Source of the DNA: Pelagibacteraceae bacterium
Lineage (GTDB): Bacteria; Pseudomonadota; Alphaproteobacteria; Pelagibacterales; Pelagibacteraceae
Assembly (NCBI GenBank): GCA_022763425.1
Contig: JALEGD010000001.1
Span: forward strand, 1-64,000
Direction of reading: 5' to 3'
Length of the DNA: 64,000 nucleotides
Shown here: piece after piece, positions 33,804-42,518 of the stretch
Layout: every line of letters begins with the position of its first letter
How positions within the stretch are numbered: the stretch's first letter is position 1
Notes under the pieces: generated by a model
Databases searched by the model: none
The model's input: the letters and a program-made list of their open reading frames with translations, nothing else
What the model was told of the DNA's origin: nothing
Translations under genes and position numbers: made by a program

Positions 33804-35873
33804 ATGAAATTAGTACCTAAATTAAGAAAAGAAAAAAAGGTGATAAATCTTCATGGCGATGAATTGATCGATGATTATGCATGGATCAAACAAAAAGACT
33901 GGCAAAGTGTTCTTAAAGATCCTTCAAAGCTAAATGGAGAAGTTCTAAAATATATTAAAGAAGAAAATGATTATAAATCTGATCAACTAAAAGATTTAAC
34001 TGACTTAAAAAATAAAATTTTTAATGAGCTTAAAGGAAGAATAAAGGATAAAGACTCCTCCGTTCCTATAAAAGATGGCGCTTATAGTTATTACAGTAAA
34101 TATTTAGAAAACTCTGAATATCCTCAATTTTTAAGAATTGATGGCAATAATAAAGAAGAGGTGATTTTTGATGCAAATCTAAAATCTAAAGACTTTAAAT
34201 TTTTTAATCTAAGCTCTGTTAGTCACAGCCATGATCACAAATATTTAGCATACAACGTCGATACTAATGGAAGTGAACATTATGATTTATCTGTCGAAGA
34301 AATTGAAACAAAAAAAGTTATTACTAAAAAAATTGAAAATACAACTGGTGAAATTATCTGGCACCCAAATAATAAAATAATTTTCTATACAGTTTTAGAT
34401 AATAATCACAGACCTAATAAAATTTTTGCTCATGAAATAGGATCTGATCCAGCTAATGATCAACTTATATATGAAGAAAAAGATGCTGCATATTTTTGCT
34501 CTCCTTCATTAAGTCAAAGTAAAAATTATCTTTTGATTAGAACAGGAGATCATCAAACTTCTGAGTATTGGTTTAGCCAAATAGAAGACTTTAGAAATAT
34601 TAAATGTTTTAAAAAAAGAAAAGACCGAGAAGAATATGAAATAGATCACGCAAATGGAATTTTTTATATTCTAAATAATTTTAATGAATGTAAAAATTTT
34701 AAAATCTCAACTGCGAGTATTGAGGATATTAATATTTGGAATGATTATATAAAATATAATCCTAAACATTTATTGCTCGATTTTACAGTATTAAAAAATT
34801 GGTTTATTTTGTTTCAAAGAGTTGATGGATTAAATCAAATTTTAATTAAAAGTTTAGAAAATTCTGAAGAACATTTAATTAAATTTGATGATGAAACTTA
34901 TGAACTCTCTCTTTCAGGACAATATGAATTCGATACTGATTTAATAAGAATTTCTTATAGCTCACCAATTACACCTGCAACGGTTTACGATTATAACTGC
35001 AAGGAAAGAAAAAAAATTCTAAGAAAAACTCAAGAAATTCCATCGGGTTATGAAAAAGATAATTATGTTTGCAAACGAGTACTCGTGAGCGCTCATGACC
35101 AAGAGCAAGTGCCTCTAACTATTTTTTTTCATAAAGATACACCGTTAGATGGAGATGCTCCCTTACTTCTATATGGTTATGGAAGTTACGGCATTACTAT
35201 TCCAGACAGCTTTTCTTCAAACAGATTTTCTTTAATCGACCGTGGATTTGTTTACGCCATCGCTCATATCCGGGGAGGGCGCGAAAAGGGCCAAGAATGG
35301 TACGAAAATGGCAAGTTAATGAATAAAAAAAACACGTTTTTAGATTTTATTTCTTGTGCAGAATATCTTTGTAACAATCAATATACCTCCAAAGGCAAAA
35401 TCATTGCTCAAGGTGGTTCTGCTGGTGGCTTGTTAATGGGATATATTTCTAATGAAAGACCAGATCTTTTCCTAGGCATTATAGCTCAAGTTCCTTTCGT
35501 TGATATTTGTAATACGATGCTTGATGAAGAACTTCCGTTAACTATAACTGAAATTCCTGAATGGGGTGATTTAAAAAATAATAAAAAAGCTTATCAGTAT
35601 ATTAAAAGTTATTCTCCCTACGATAATGTTAAGAAACAAAACTATCCTAACATGCTTATTACGGGTGGTATTACTGACCCGCGAGTAACCTACTGGGAAA
35701 TGACAAAATGGATTGCTAAATTAAGAGATTGCAAAACAGATAATAATTTAATGATGCTAGATATGAATATGGATGCAGGACACAGTGGCGCAAGTGGAAG
35801 ATATGATTATTTAAATGAAGTTGCGCTTGCATATATTTTTGCTTTAAAAATTTCTAACAAAGCTACATCTTGA
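33804..35873 (+). CDS. ptrB: Oligopeptidase B (S9A serine peptidase)
   Basis: The 689-residue protein has an N-terminal beta-propeller and a C-terminal alpha/beta-hydrolase domain. Catalytic Ser is in 'IIAQGGSAGGLLMGYISNERPDLF', Asp in 'GGITDPRVTYWE' and His in 'DMDAGHSGASGRYDYLNEVA'; 'IRGGREKGQEWYENG' is also diagnostic. It cleaves peptides after basic residues in the cytoplasm. No ribosome binding site is visible before ATG 33804. Its stop codon lies inside the -35 element of the hsp20 promoter. Confidence 0.94.
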   Translation: MKLVPKLRKEKKVINLHGDELIDDYAWIKQKDWQSVLKDPSKLNGEVLKYIKEENDYKSDQLKDLTDLKNKIFNELKGRIKDKDSSVPIKDGAYSYYSKYLENSEYPQFLRIDGNNKEEVIFDANLKSKDFKFFNLSSVSHSHDHKYLAYNVDTNGSEHYDLSVEEIETKKVITKKIENTTGEIIWHPNNKIIFYTVLDNNHRPNKIFAHEIGSDPANDQLIYEEKDAAYFCSPSLSQSKNYLLIRTGDHQTSEYWFSQIEDFRNIKCFKKRKDREEYEIDHANGIFYILNNFNECKNFKISTASIEDINIWNDYIKYNPKHLLLDFTVLKNWFILFQRVDGLNQILIKSLENSEEHLIKFDDETYELSLSGQYEFDTDLIRISYSSPITPATVYDYNCKERKKILRKTQEIPSGYEKDNYVCKRVLVSAHDQEQVPLTIFFHKDTPLDGDAPLLLYGYGSYGITIPDSFSSNRFSLIDRGFVYAIAHIRGGREKGQEWYENGKLMNKKNTFLDFISCAEYLCNNQYTSKGKIIAQGGSAGGLLMGYISNERPDLFLGIIAQVPFVDICNTMLDEELPLTITEIPEWGDLKNNKKAYQYIKSYSPYDNVKKQNYPNMLITGGITDPRVTYWEMTKWIAKLRDCKTDNNLMMLDMNMDAGHSGASGRYDYLNEVALAYIFALKISNKATS

Positions 35874-35896
35874 AAAATTAAAATTCATTCCCATAT
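35869..35896 (+). promoter_or_regulatory. RpoH (sigma-32) promoter for hsp20
   Basis: CTTGAAA (35869-35875) and TCCCATAT (35889-35896) are separated by 14 bases, a near-consensus heat-shock promoter (CTTGAA N13-14 CCCCATNT). It overlaps the ptrB stop and lies about 65 bases before the hsp20 ATG. CCCATA also pairs with a downstream TATGGG. Confidence 0.85.
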
Positions 35897-35961
35897 CAAA
35901 AGTATGGGTCGCTTAATGTTAGGGCCTATAAAAAAAGTACTTGCTTAACAAAGGAGGAAAA

Positions 35962-36408
35962 ATGAGTAATGCTTTATCTATATTTAATCAACTAAGACCT
36001 GTTACTGTAGGTTATGATAATATTTTCGATCATTTTGAAAAAATGTTTGAGGATGATTTTTTTAAGACACCTTCAGTAAACTATCCACCATACAACATCG
36101 TAAAAACTGGTGAAAACCAATACAATGTTGAAGTGGCATTAGCAGGATATAATAAAAAGGATATCGCCATCGAATATGCTGATAACCTTTTAACAATCAA
36201 ATCTGTTAAAAAAGATAGTTCAGAAACTAAAGATGAAAACGGCAATGTTATTCATCAAGGTATTTCTAAAAGGTATTTTAGTAAATCTTTTACAATCGCT
36301 GATGACACCGAAGTTAAAGGCGCTGAACTAAAAGATGGTCTTTTAAAAGTTTCTTTGGAAAGAATTATTCCAGAAGCTAAAAAACCAAGACAAATTGAAA
36401 TACAATAA
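35962..36408 (+). CDS. Small heat-shock protein (Hsp20/IbpA family)
   Basis: ATG 35962 behind AAAGGAGG is the correct start, giving 148 residues; the track's start 7 codons earlier runs through the ribosome binding site. The alpha-crystallin domain covers about residues 28-135 with 'NQYNVEVALAGYNKKDIAIEYADNLLTIKSVKK' and 'DGLLKVSLER', and the C-terminal 'IPEAKKPRQIEIQ' follows. It holds unfolding proteins for DnaK/ClpB rescue. A sigma-32-type promoter and a hairpin flank it as a single-gene unit. Confidence 0.95.
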   Translation: MSNALSIFNQLRPVTVGYDNIFDHFEKMFEDDFFKTPSVNYPPYNIVKTGENQYNVEVALAGYNKKDIAIEYADNLLTIKSVKKDSSETKDENGNVIHQGISKRYFSKSFTIADDTEVKGAELKDGLLKVSLERIIPEAKKPRQIEIQ

Positions 36409-36418
36409 ATAATATAGG

Positions 36419-36442
36419 TAGAGGCGACTTTAGTCGCCTCTA
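36419..36442. terminator. Bidirectional hairpin between hsp20 and gshB
   Basis: TAGAGGCGAC and GTCGCCTCTA pair over 10 bp around a TTTA loop, filling the 36-base gap between two convergent stops. No strong T-tract follows on either side, so termination efficiency is uncertain. Confidence 0.7.
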
Positions 36443-36444
36443 GA

Positions 36445-37395
36445 CTATCTTTTAATTTTTTTTTCTAATTTATCCCAAAAAATTTTTTCTAACTTTGTAT
36501 TATTTAACCGGTTAATTTCTTGCATCCCGGTTGGTGAAGTGACATTAATTTCTGTTAAATAATTTCCAATGGCATCTATGCCTGTAAAAAATAAACCTTT
36601 TTTCTTTAAATAAGGTTTAAGTTCTGCACAAATTTTCTTATCCCTAAAAACTAAACCCGTTTTTTTTGCAGATCCACCAGCATGAAAGTTAGCTTTAATG
36701 CTTCCTGTTTTTGGTATTCTAGCAACTGATCCCGCATATTCTCCATCGATAAGTATAATTCTTCTATCTCCTTTACCTATCTCTTTGATAAATTTTTGAG
36801 CAATAATTGCTCCTTTGTATTTTTTAATCATGCGTTGAATGATTGTTTTATTTTTTGATGAACCTTTTTTTACCTTTTCAACACCTTCACCGCCATTACC
36901 ATAGAGAGGTTTGAGAATAGTAAATTTTTGTTTTTTAATAAAATTTTGAATCTCAATTAAATCTTCAGAAATTAACGTATTTGGAATTAAATTCTTAAAA
37001 TTAAACATTGATAATTTTTCAGGATTATTTCTGATCTCAGTTGGGTTATTGATAACCAATACTTTTTTATTCAGCATTTCTAAAAAATAAGTTGCAGTTA
37101 TATATTCCATATTAAATGGAGGATCTTGCCGAACCAGTACACAATGAAATTGATTTAAATTAACGGATTTTTCTTTTTGTTTTTTAAAAAATTTTTTACT
37201 TGAATTAACAATTTTAAAATAAGATCCTTTTGCGGTAATTGTGTTGTTTTTTAAAGAAATATCTTTGGGTAAATAATGAAATATTTTATGCCCTCTTTTT
37301 TGCGCCTCTTGAGCTATGACAAAAGTACTGTCTTCCTTTGGATTAATTTTTTCCAAAGGGTCCATTTGAATGGCAATATTAAAACGCTTTTTCAT
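36445..37395 (-). CDS. gshB: Glutathione synthase
   Basis: ATG 37395 gives 316 residues (the track adds a TTG codon). The ATP-grasp enzyme shows 'FNIAIQMDPLEKINPKEDSTFVIAQEAQKRGH', 'VLVRQDPPFNMEYI', 'ILKPLYGNGGEGVEKVKKGS' and 'NVTSPTGMQEIN'. It joins glycine to gamma-glutamylcysteine. Its start lies inside the end of gshA (17-base overlap), so the two are coupled. Confidence 0.95.
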   Translation of the reverse strand: MKKRFNIAIQMDPLEKINPKEDSTFVIAQEAQKRGHKIFHYLPKDISLKNNTITAKGSYFKIVNSSKKFFKKQKEKSVNLNQFHCVLVRQDPPFNMEYITATYFLEMLNKKVLVINNPTEIRNNPEKLSMFNFKNLIPNTLISEDLIEIQNFIKKQKFTILKPLYGNGGEGVEKVKKGSSKNKTIIQRMIKKYKGAIIAQKFIKEIGKGDRRIILIDGEYAGSVARIPKTGSIKANFHAGGSAKKTGLVFRDKKICAELKPYLKKKGLFFTGIDAIGNYLTEINVTSPTGMQEINRLNNTKLEKIFWDKLEKKIKR

Positions 37396-38707
37396 CAAAA
37401 ATTAAATCTAAATTATTTTTATATTTTTTATTAAATTCTTCGATCAAAATATTTGATAGATTTTTTTTATTTTCAACAAAACCATAAAGGTCTTTTAAAA
37501 AAATACTCTCATCATCATTATTAGAGTTTAATTTTTTTCTATGCTCCAAACCTTTTTTTGATAAATCTAAAAACAATTTAACATAATCATGAATTGATTT
37601 ACCTAGTAATTCAGCTTCAAATCCTTTTTTTCCAGCATCTAAATAAGCTTGATTAACCTCTTTAAATTTCCATTCTTTACAAATTTCATAACACTCATCT
37701 AAAGTATGTTGATCATATAAAATTCCAGTCCAAAAAGCTGGAATAGAACAAATTCCTGACCACGAACAAGAGTCAGCTGGTCTTATTTCTAAATATTGCT
37801 TCACCCGAACTTCTGTAAAAATTGTCGACAAATGATTTGCCCAATCTTCAAGATTAGCTTCTTCATGATTGACCTCTTCTAATTTACCATTGATAAAATC
37901 TTTAAAATTTTTTCCTGAAACATCGATGACATTATTATTTCTATTTACGAAATACATTGGTACATTTAATGCATAATCACAATATTGCTCATAAGAATTT
38001 TCTTTATCAAAAAAAAATGGAACTAACCCTGATCTATCTGGATCTGTGTGCTGCCAAATATGAGTGCGGTAACCTATGAAGCCATTTAATTTACCTTCTA
38101 ATATTGGAGAGTTAGAAAATAAAGATATTGCAATCGGAACTAAACAACTTGCAACTTTTGTTTTTTTTCTAAAGTCATCTTCAGATGAAAAATCAAAATT
38201 AACCTGGGTTGCTGCTGTTCTATGCATCATATCTAAACCAAGGCTGCCCATTTTAGGCATATAGTTTCTCATAATAGTATATCTTTTTTTCTTAAGCTTA
38301 TGAATTTCATCAAATTTTGCATTTGGCATGAAGCCTATTCCGATCACACCAATTCCAAGTTTTGAACAAGCTTGTTTTAATTCTTTTAAATATAAATTTA
38401 CTTCTTTGCAGGTTTCATGAATTGTTTCACAGGGTGCACCTGATAGTTCTATTTGCAAGCCTGGTTCCAGCGTGATGGATAAATTTTCTTTCTTTAAGCC
38501 AATAACATTATTATTTTCCTTAATTTCATTCCATTGATTTTCTTTTAAAATATTAAAAATTCCGGTGATGCCTTTTTCTGAAAAATCTACAGGTTTTTTT
38601 GTTTTAATATAAAAGAGAAATTTTTCATGCTCAGTACCAATTTTAAAAAGCTTTGAACTTTTTTCCCCTTGTTTAAAATAATTGACTAAACTTTCTTTCA
38701 ATAACAT
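37379..38707 (-). CDS. gshA: Glutamate-cysteine ligase
   Basis: The 442-residue protein belongs to the plant/alphaproteobacterial class with 'KIGTEHEKFLFYI' at the N-terminus, 'ITLEPGLQIELSGAPCETIHETC', 'MRNYMPKMGSLGLDMMHRTAATQVNFDF' and 'RPADSCSW'. It makes gamma-glutamylcysteine in the first committed step to glutathione. It is divergent from the purine permease with 118 bases between starts. Confidence 0.95.
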   Translation of the reverse strand: MLLKESLVNYFKQGEKSSKLFKIGTEHEKFLFYIKTKKPVDFSEKGITGIFNILKENQWNEIKENNNVIGLKKENLSITLEPGLQIELSGAPCETIHETCKEVNLYLKELKQACSKLGIGVIGIGFMPNAKFDEIHKLKKKRYTIMRNYMPKMGSLGLDMMHRTAATQVNFDFSSEDDFRKKTKVASCLVPIAISLFSNSPILEGKLNGFIGYRTHIWQHTDPDRSGLVPFFFDKENSYEQYCDYALNVPMYFVNRNNNVIDVSGKNFKDFINGKLEEVNHEEANLEDWANHLSTIFTEVRVKQYLEIRPADSCSWSGICSIPAFWTGILYDQHTLDECYEICKEWKFKEVNQAYLDAGKKGFEAELLGKSIHDYVKLFLDLSKKGLEHRKKLNSNNDDESIFLKDLYGFVENKKNLSNILIEEFNKKYKNNLDLIFDEKAF

Positions 38708-38825
38708 TTAATTTTCAATCTACTCTAGAAATTTTTCAATAGATAGACAAAAAAAATCCACATACAAAATTTTTAAAAACTCAAAAAAATATCGAATTAC
38801 AATATAGTTAGAATTGGAGGAAAAA

Positions 38826-40115
38826 ATGTTTGAAAAATATTTTGAATTTAAAAAAAATAATACAGATTTAAGAACAGAAATTACTGCTGGTATTACAACT
38901 TTCTTGACCATGGCATATATCATGTTTTTAAATCCTATTATTTTAAAAGATGGTGGCTTTGATTTTGGTGGTGTATACACGGCTACAATTTTAGCCTCAG
39001 CTGTTGCTTGTTTTATCATGGCTTTCTATGGAAAAAGTTGGCCAGTTGGATTGGCACCTGGCATGGGATTAAATGCATTCATCGCTTATGGTGTTTGTAA
39101 AGGAATGGGTTATTCGCCAGATCAAGCACTAGGAGCTGTATTTATTGCGGGTATTTTGTTTCTAATAATTTCTTTAACCCCAATTCGTGCTTGGATCATA
39201 AACTCAATTCCAAAAAGTTTAAAACTTGGAATTGGCGCTGGAATTGGTTTGTTCTTAGCAATTATTGGAATGGAAATTATGGGTATCACTGTTGATCATC
39301 CTGTAACCTTGGTAACGCTTGGTAATCTTAAAGATCCAATTGTCATCCTTGCTTGTTTAGCTTTTGTTTCAATGATTGTTCTTGAAAAACTAAATGTGAA
39401 AGGAAATATTATTATTGGTATTCTCGTATTTTCTATCATTGCATGGGTTGCTGATTTATCAAAATTTAATGGTGTTGTTGGATCAATTCCTCCAATGAAA
39501 CATTTATTTACTTTTGATCTTTCTGCTGGACTTACAGCTGGAATGGCAACTGTTGTGTTTACTTTATTCTTTGTAGATTTTTTTGACACTGCAGGAACAC
39601 TTACTTCTGTTGCAAATGTTGCGGGTAAAGTTGATGCAAGTGGAAGAGTAAAAGATATCGACAAAGCAATGCTATCTGATAGTGTTGGAACCGTTGCAGG
39701 TTCTTTACTAGGGACAACAACAGTCACAAGTTACATTGAATCTGGTTCTGGAATTAAAGCTGGTGGAAAAACAGGAATGACATCGCTTGTCATTGGTGTT
39801 TTATTTTTAGCATGTCTTTTCTTTGCACCACTTGCTACCTCTTTACCAAAACAAATTGATGGTGCTGCATTGGTATATGTGGCTATTCTTTTTGTCAGAA
39901 ACATCACTGACATTGAATGGGATGATATTTCTGAATCAGGTCCAGCTGTATTAGCTATGATTACCATGCCGCTAACTTATAGTATCAGTTATGGGATTGC
40001 TTTAGCATTCCTTGCTTATGCGTTAATAAAAATCGCGAGCGGAAAAGCAAATACTGTAAACCCTGCAATATGGGTTGTTGCAGTTCTAAGCTTTATTAGT
40101 TTTGCGATAATCTAA
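38826..40115 (+). CDS. NCS2-type purine permease (AzgA/PbuG group)
   Basis: ATG 38826 behind GGAGG gives 429 residues. The polytopic protein has 'NTDLRTEITAGITTFLTMAYIMFLNPIIL', 'WPVGLAPGMGLNAFIAY', 'FFVDFFDTAGTLTSVA' and 'GTTTVTSYIESGSGIKAGGKTGMTS', the marks of the adenine/guanine/hypoxanthine subgroup. It imports purine bases with protons. The convergent phosphoribosyltransferase next to it fits a purine-salvage function. Confidence 0.93.
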   Translation: MFEKYFEFKKNNTDLRTEITAGITTFLTMAYIMFLNPIILKDGGFDFGGVYTATILASAVACFIMAFYGKSWPVGLAPGMGLNAFIAYGVCKGMGYSPDQALGAVFIAGILFLIISLTPIRAWIINSIPKSLKLGIGAGIGLFLAIIGMEIMGITVDHPVTLVTLGNLKDPIVILACLAFVSMIVLEKLNVKGNIIIGILVFSIIAWVADLSKFNGVVGSIPPMKHLFTFDLSAGLTAGMATVVFTLFFVDFFDTAGTLTSVANVAGKVDASGRVKDIDKAMLSDSVGTVAGSLLGTTTVTSYIESGSGIKAGGKTGMTSLVIGVLFLACLFFAPLATSLPKQIDGAALVYVAILFVRNITDIEWDDISESGPAVLAMITMPLTYSISYGIALAFLAYALIKIASGKANTVNPAIWVVAVLSFISFAII

Positions 40116-40123
40116 GCTATTAT

Positions 40124-40161
40124 AAACCACTAGGGTTCAAAAAACCCTAGTGGTTTTTTTT
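40124..40161 (+). terminator. Terminator overlapping the end of the phosphoribosyltransferase gene
   Basis: A 14-bp stem (AAACCACTAGGGTT / AACCCTAGTGGTTT) with a 5-base loop runs into eight Ts. It ends the permease transcript, and its loop contains the stop codon of the convergent gene, so the two share one hairpin. Confidence 0.9.
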
Positions 40162-40664
40162 ATATCTTCAATTCTAATTTCTTCGTATTTTTCAAAAGGT
40201 TGAACGATCCAAGGGCTATCTTTTAATCTATTTGCACAATAATCTGGTTCAAAAGTGGATTGAGATTTTTTCCATAGAACTGCAGTTCTAATTTCTTTAA
40301 TATTTTCTCTCATGGGACGATAATTTTGTAACCACTCGATACTTTTGTTTAATGTTACACCCGTATCTGACAAGTCATCACATAATAAAATATTACCACC
40401 TAATGTGTGGGCTGTTGAACTAAGTTCTCTTGAAAAAATAATTTGACCCTGCTCATTTTCTATCTGGTCTCCAGAGTATGACTCGACTGCCATATAAGCA
40501 CATTTAATTTTAAAAATTCTGCTCAAAACGTCAATGATAGGTGCACCTCCACGCATAATGCCTACTAATAAATCGACCCTAAAACCTGAGTCGTGAACTT
40601 GAATCGCTAACTCTTCAACTGTTTTGTTGTATTCATCCCAGTTAACAATTAATTTATTAACCAT
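40137..40664 (-). CDS. Purine phosphoribosyltransferase (Gpt-like)
   Basis: The 175-residue type I phosphoribosyltransferase has 'DLLVGIMRGGAPIIDVLSRIF' (pyrophosphate loop) and the PRPP motif in 'NILLCDDLSDTGVTLNKSIEWL', with 'CAYMAVESYSG' between. The best match in style is xanthine-guanine phosphoribosyltransferase. It converts imported bases to nucleotides and faces the NCS2 permease across a shared terminator. Confidence 0.85.
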   Translation of the reverse strand: MVNKLIVNWDEYNKTVEELAIQVHDSGFRVDLLVGIMRGGAPIIDVLSRIFKIKCAYMAVESYSGDQIENEQGQIIFSRELSSTAHTLGGNILLCDDLSDTGVTLNKSIEWLQNYRPMRENIKEIRTAVLWKKSQSTFEPDYCANRLKDSPWIVQPFEKYEEIRIEDIKKTTRVF

Positions 40665-40697
40665 AAGTATTTATTAATTAATTTTAAGGAGAAGTAA

Positions 40698-40991
40698 ATG
40701 AAAGGATATTGGATAGCGCTATATAATAAAATTGAAGATCAAAATAATTTATCAAAATATGCTGAGGCAGCAACAAAGGCTATTATAGGATATGGTGGGT
40801 CGCCTGTTGTAAGAGGGGGGGATTATAAATGCTTAGAAGGAACTAATTTTCCAAGAACGGTGATTTGGGAGTTTCCAACATACGAGAAAGCAATAGAATG
40901 TTATAACTCAAAAGAATATCAAACTGCTTGGTCACATGCAAAAGACACTACGTCTCGAAACTTACAAATATGCAAACAGTTTAGTAACTGA
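40698..40991 (+). CDS. DUF1330 family protein
   Basis: The 97-residue protein matches DUF1330 (dimeric alpha-beta barrel): 'KGYWIALYNKIEDQNNLSKYAEAATKAI', 'YGGSPVVRGGDYKCLEG' and 'FPTYEKAIECYNSKEYQ'. An AAGGAGAAG site precedes ATG 40698. Function unknown. Its last 11 bases overlap the convergent alkA end. Confidence 0.9.
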   Translation: MKGYWIALYNKIEDQNNLSKYAEAATKAIIGYGGSPVVRGGDYKCLEGTNFPRTVIWEFPTYEKAIECYNSKEYQTAWSHAKDTTSRNLQICKQFSN

Positions 40992-41598
40992 CTACAACAG
41001 GATCAATACTTCTCCACAAATACCACGTGGCAACTGTACAATAAGGAGACCATTTTTTTTGAAATCTATTAAGTTGATTTTTTTTTGGTGGATAAGAAGT
41101 TTTATAATTAATCGATATAGCTCGTAACAATCCTATATCCTGTACTGGAAAAATATCAGGTCTTAATTGATTAAAAAATAAAAACATTTCAGCAGTCCAT
41201 TTCCCTATCCCTTTGACAGTAGTTAGATGGTTGATTGCTTCATGATCATCCATCTTTTTTAATTTACTAATATTAATTTCTTTAGTCTTAAATTTTTTTG
41301 CCAATATTTTTAAATATAAAATTTTTTGCCTTGATAAACCGCATGATGAAAGCTGACGTGATGAAAGTTTTAAAACATTTTCCGGCTTAATTTTTTTTGA
41401 TTTAGCTTCGAATTTTTTCCAAACTGAGTTTGCTGCCTGAACGGATATTTGTTGGCCCACAATTGATTTACATAAAGAAAAAAAAGGGTCTTTTCTGCTT
41501 TTTAGATAGCCTGGATATTTTTTTATAAGTTTTCCTAATATTTTATCTTTTTTAACTAAATATTTTTTTCCCTGTTCCCAATATTTTGGTTTTGTCAT
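40981..41598 (-). CDS. alkA: DNA-3-methyladenine glycosylase II (AlkA family)
   Basis: The 205-residue HhH-GPD protein has 'DPFFSLCKSIVGQQISVQAANSVWKKFE', the hairpin-helix-hairpin 'LTTVKGIGKWTAEMFLFF' and the catalytic aspartate in 'FPVQDIGLLRAI'. It excises alkylated purines. It is short, without the N-terminal AlkA domain of E. coli, as usual for the MAG-type subgroup. It is 1 base from the DMT transporter gene upstream. Confidence 0.92.
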   Translation of the reverse strand: MTKPKYWEQGKKYLVKKDKILGKLIKKYPGYLKSRKDPFFSLCKSIVGQQISVQAANSVWKKFEAKSKKIKPENVLKLSSRQLSSCGLSRQKILYLKILAKKFKTKEINISKLKKMDDHEAINHLTTVKGIGKWTAEMFLFFNQLRPDIFPVQDIGLLRAISINYKTSYPPKKNQLNRFQKKWSPYCTVATWYLWRSIDPVVVSY

Positions 41599-41599
41599 T

Positions 41600-42484
41600 T
41601 TAAACCTGTCTAACTAAAGTCGAATTAATTTTTTTGTCTGCTTCTCTTTTAAAAATTATTAAAGTACTAAATATGATTAAACATGCCCCAGATATAGTAA
41701 ATAATGAAATTTCTTCATGAAAAATAAACCAGCCAGCTAATATAGCAAAAACTAAACTTAAATATTTTATTGGAGTTACCAAGGATATATCGGCCTCTCT
41801 GATAGATTTTGTAAGAAAAATATTTCCAATAGATCCACTTAATCCTATTAAAATTAAAAAGTAATAATCTTCAGGATTAATTTTTTTCCAGCCTAAATAA
41901 ATTGATACAATTCCAAAAAATATTAATACAATTGTAAAATACAAAGCAATCAAATAATCAGGTTCAGTTTTAGATAATTTTTTTATTGCAATAGATATTG
42001 TTGCAAATCCAATACAAAATAAAATTGGAAAAATGGAATAATACGTAAATAAATCTGTCCCAGGTTTTAAAACTATAACAACACCTGTTAGACCTAAAAA
42101 AATTGCAAACCATCTAATAATGCGAACGACTTCATTTAGAAAAATAATTGAAAAAATTGTAGCAAAAATTGGGGCTGCAAAACTTATCGTTATAGCATCA
42201 GCTAATGGCAAAAATTTTAATCCTAAATATAAAAAGGTCATCGCAAAAGCACCTCCAAAGGCCCGTATCAAATGAAGTTTGATTTTATCTGTTTTTAATA
42301 AATTTCTAAATCTATCTCTTGGGATTATAAATAAAATTGGTAATAATCCAAATAACCCTCTAAAAAAAATTAATTGACCGGTTGGATAATTTGAAGACAT
42401 AAGTTTAACTGAAATATCCATGACTGAAAAGCTAATTACACTTAAGATCATATAAATAATACCTAATTGATTTTTACTAATCAT
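41600..42484 (-). CDS. EamA/DMT-family membrane transporter
   Basis: The 294-residue protein has ten helices with two EamA repeats: 'YPTGQLIFFRGLFGLLPILF' and 'LPLADAITISFAAPIFATIFSIIFLNEVV' in the first, and 'ADISLVTPIKYLSLVFAILAGWFIFHEEIS' in the second. It resembles S-adenosylmethionine or riboflavin-type exporters, but the substrate is not set. It is divergent from sseA. Confidence 0.87.
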   Translation of the reverse strand: MISKNQLGIIYMILSVISFSVMDISVKLMSSNYPTGQLIFFRGLFGLLPILFIIPRDRFRNLLKTDKIKLHLIRAFGGAFAMTFLYLGLKFLPLADAITISFAAPIFATIFSIIFLNEVVRIIRWFAIFLGLTGVVIVLKPGTDLFTYYSIFPILFCIGFATISIAIKKLSKTEPDYLIALYFTIVLIFFGIVSIYLGWKKINPEDYYFLILIGLSGSIGNIFLTKSIREADISLVTPIKYLSLVFAILAGWFIFHEEISLFTISGACLIIFSTLIIFKREADKKINSTLVRQV

Positions 42485-42518
42485 CTAAAATCTAGTATCA
42501 TGAGATAGGAAAAAATAA

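Noticed and set aside
39296-39967. Two minus-strand ORFs within the purine permease gene
   Set aside because: Shadows of a well-conserved NCS2 gene; no independent features.
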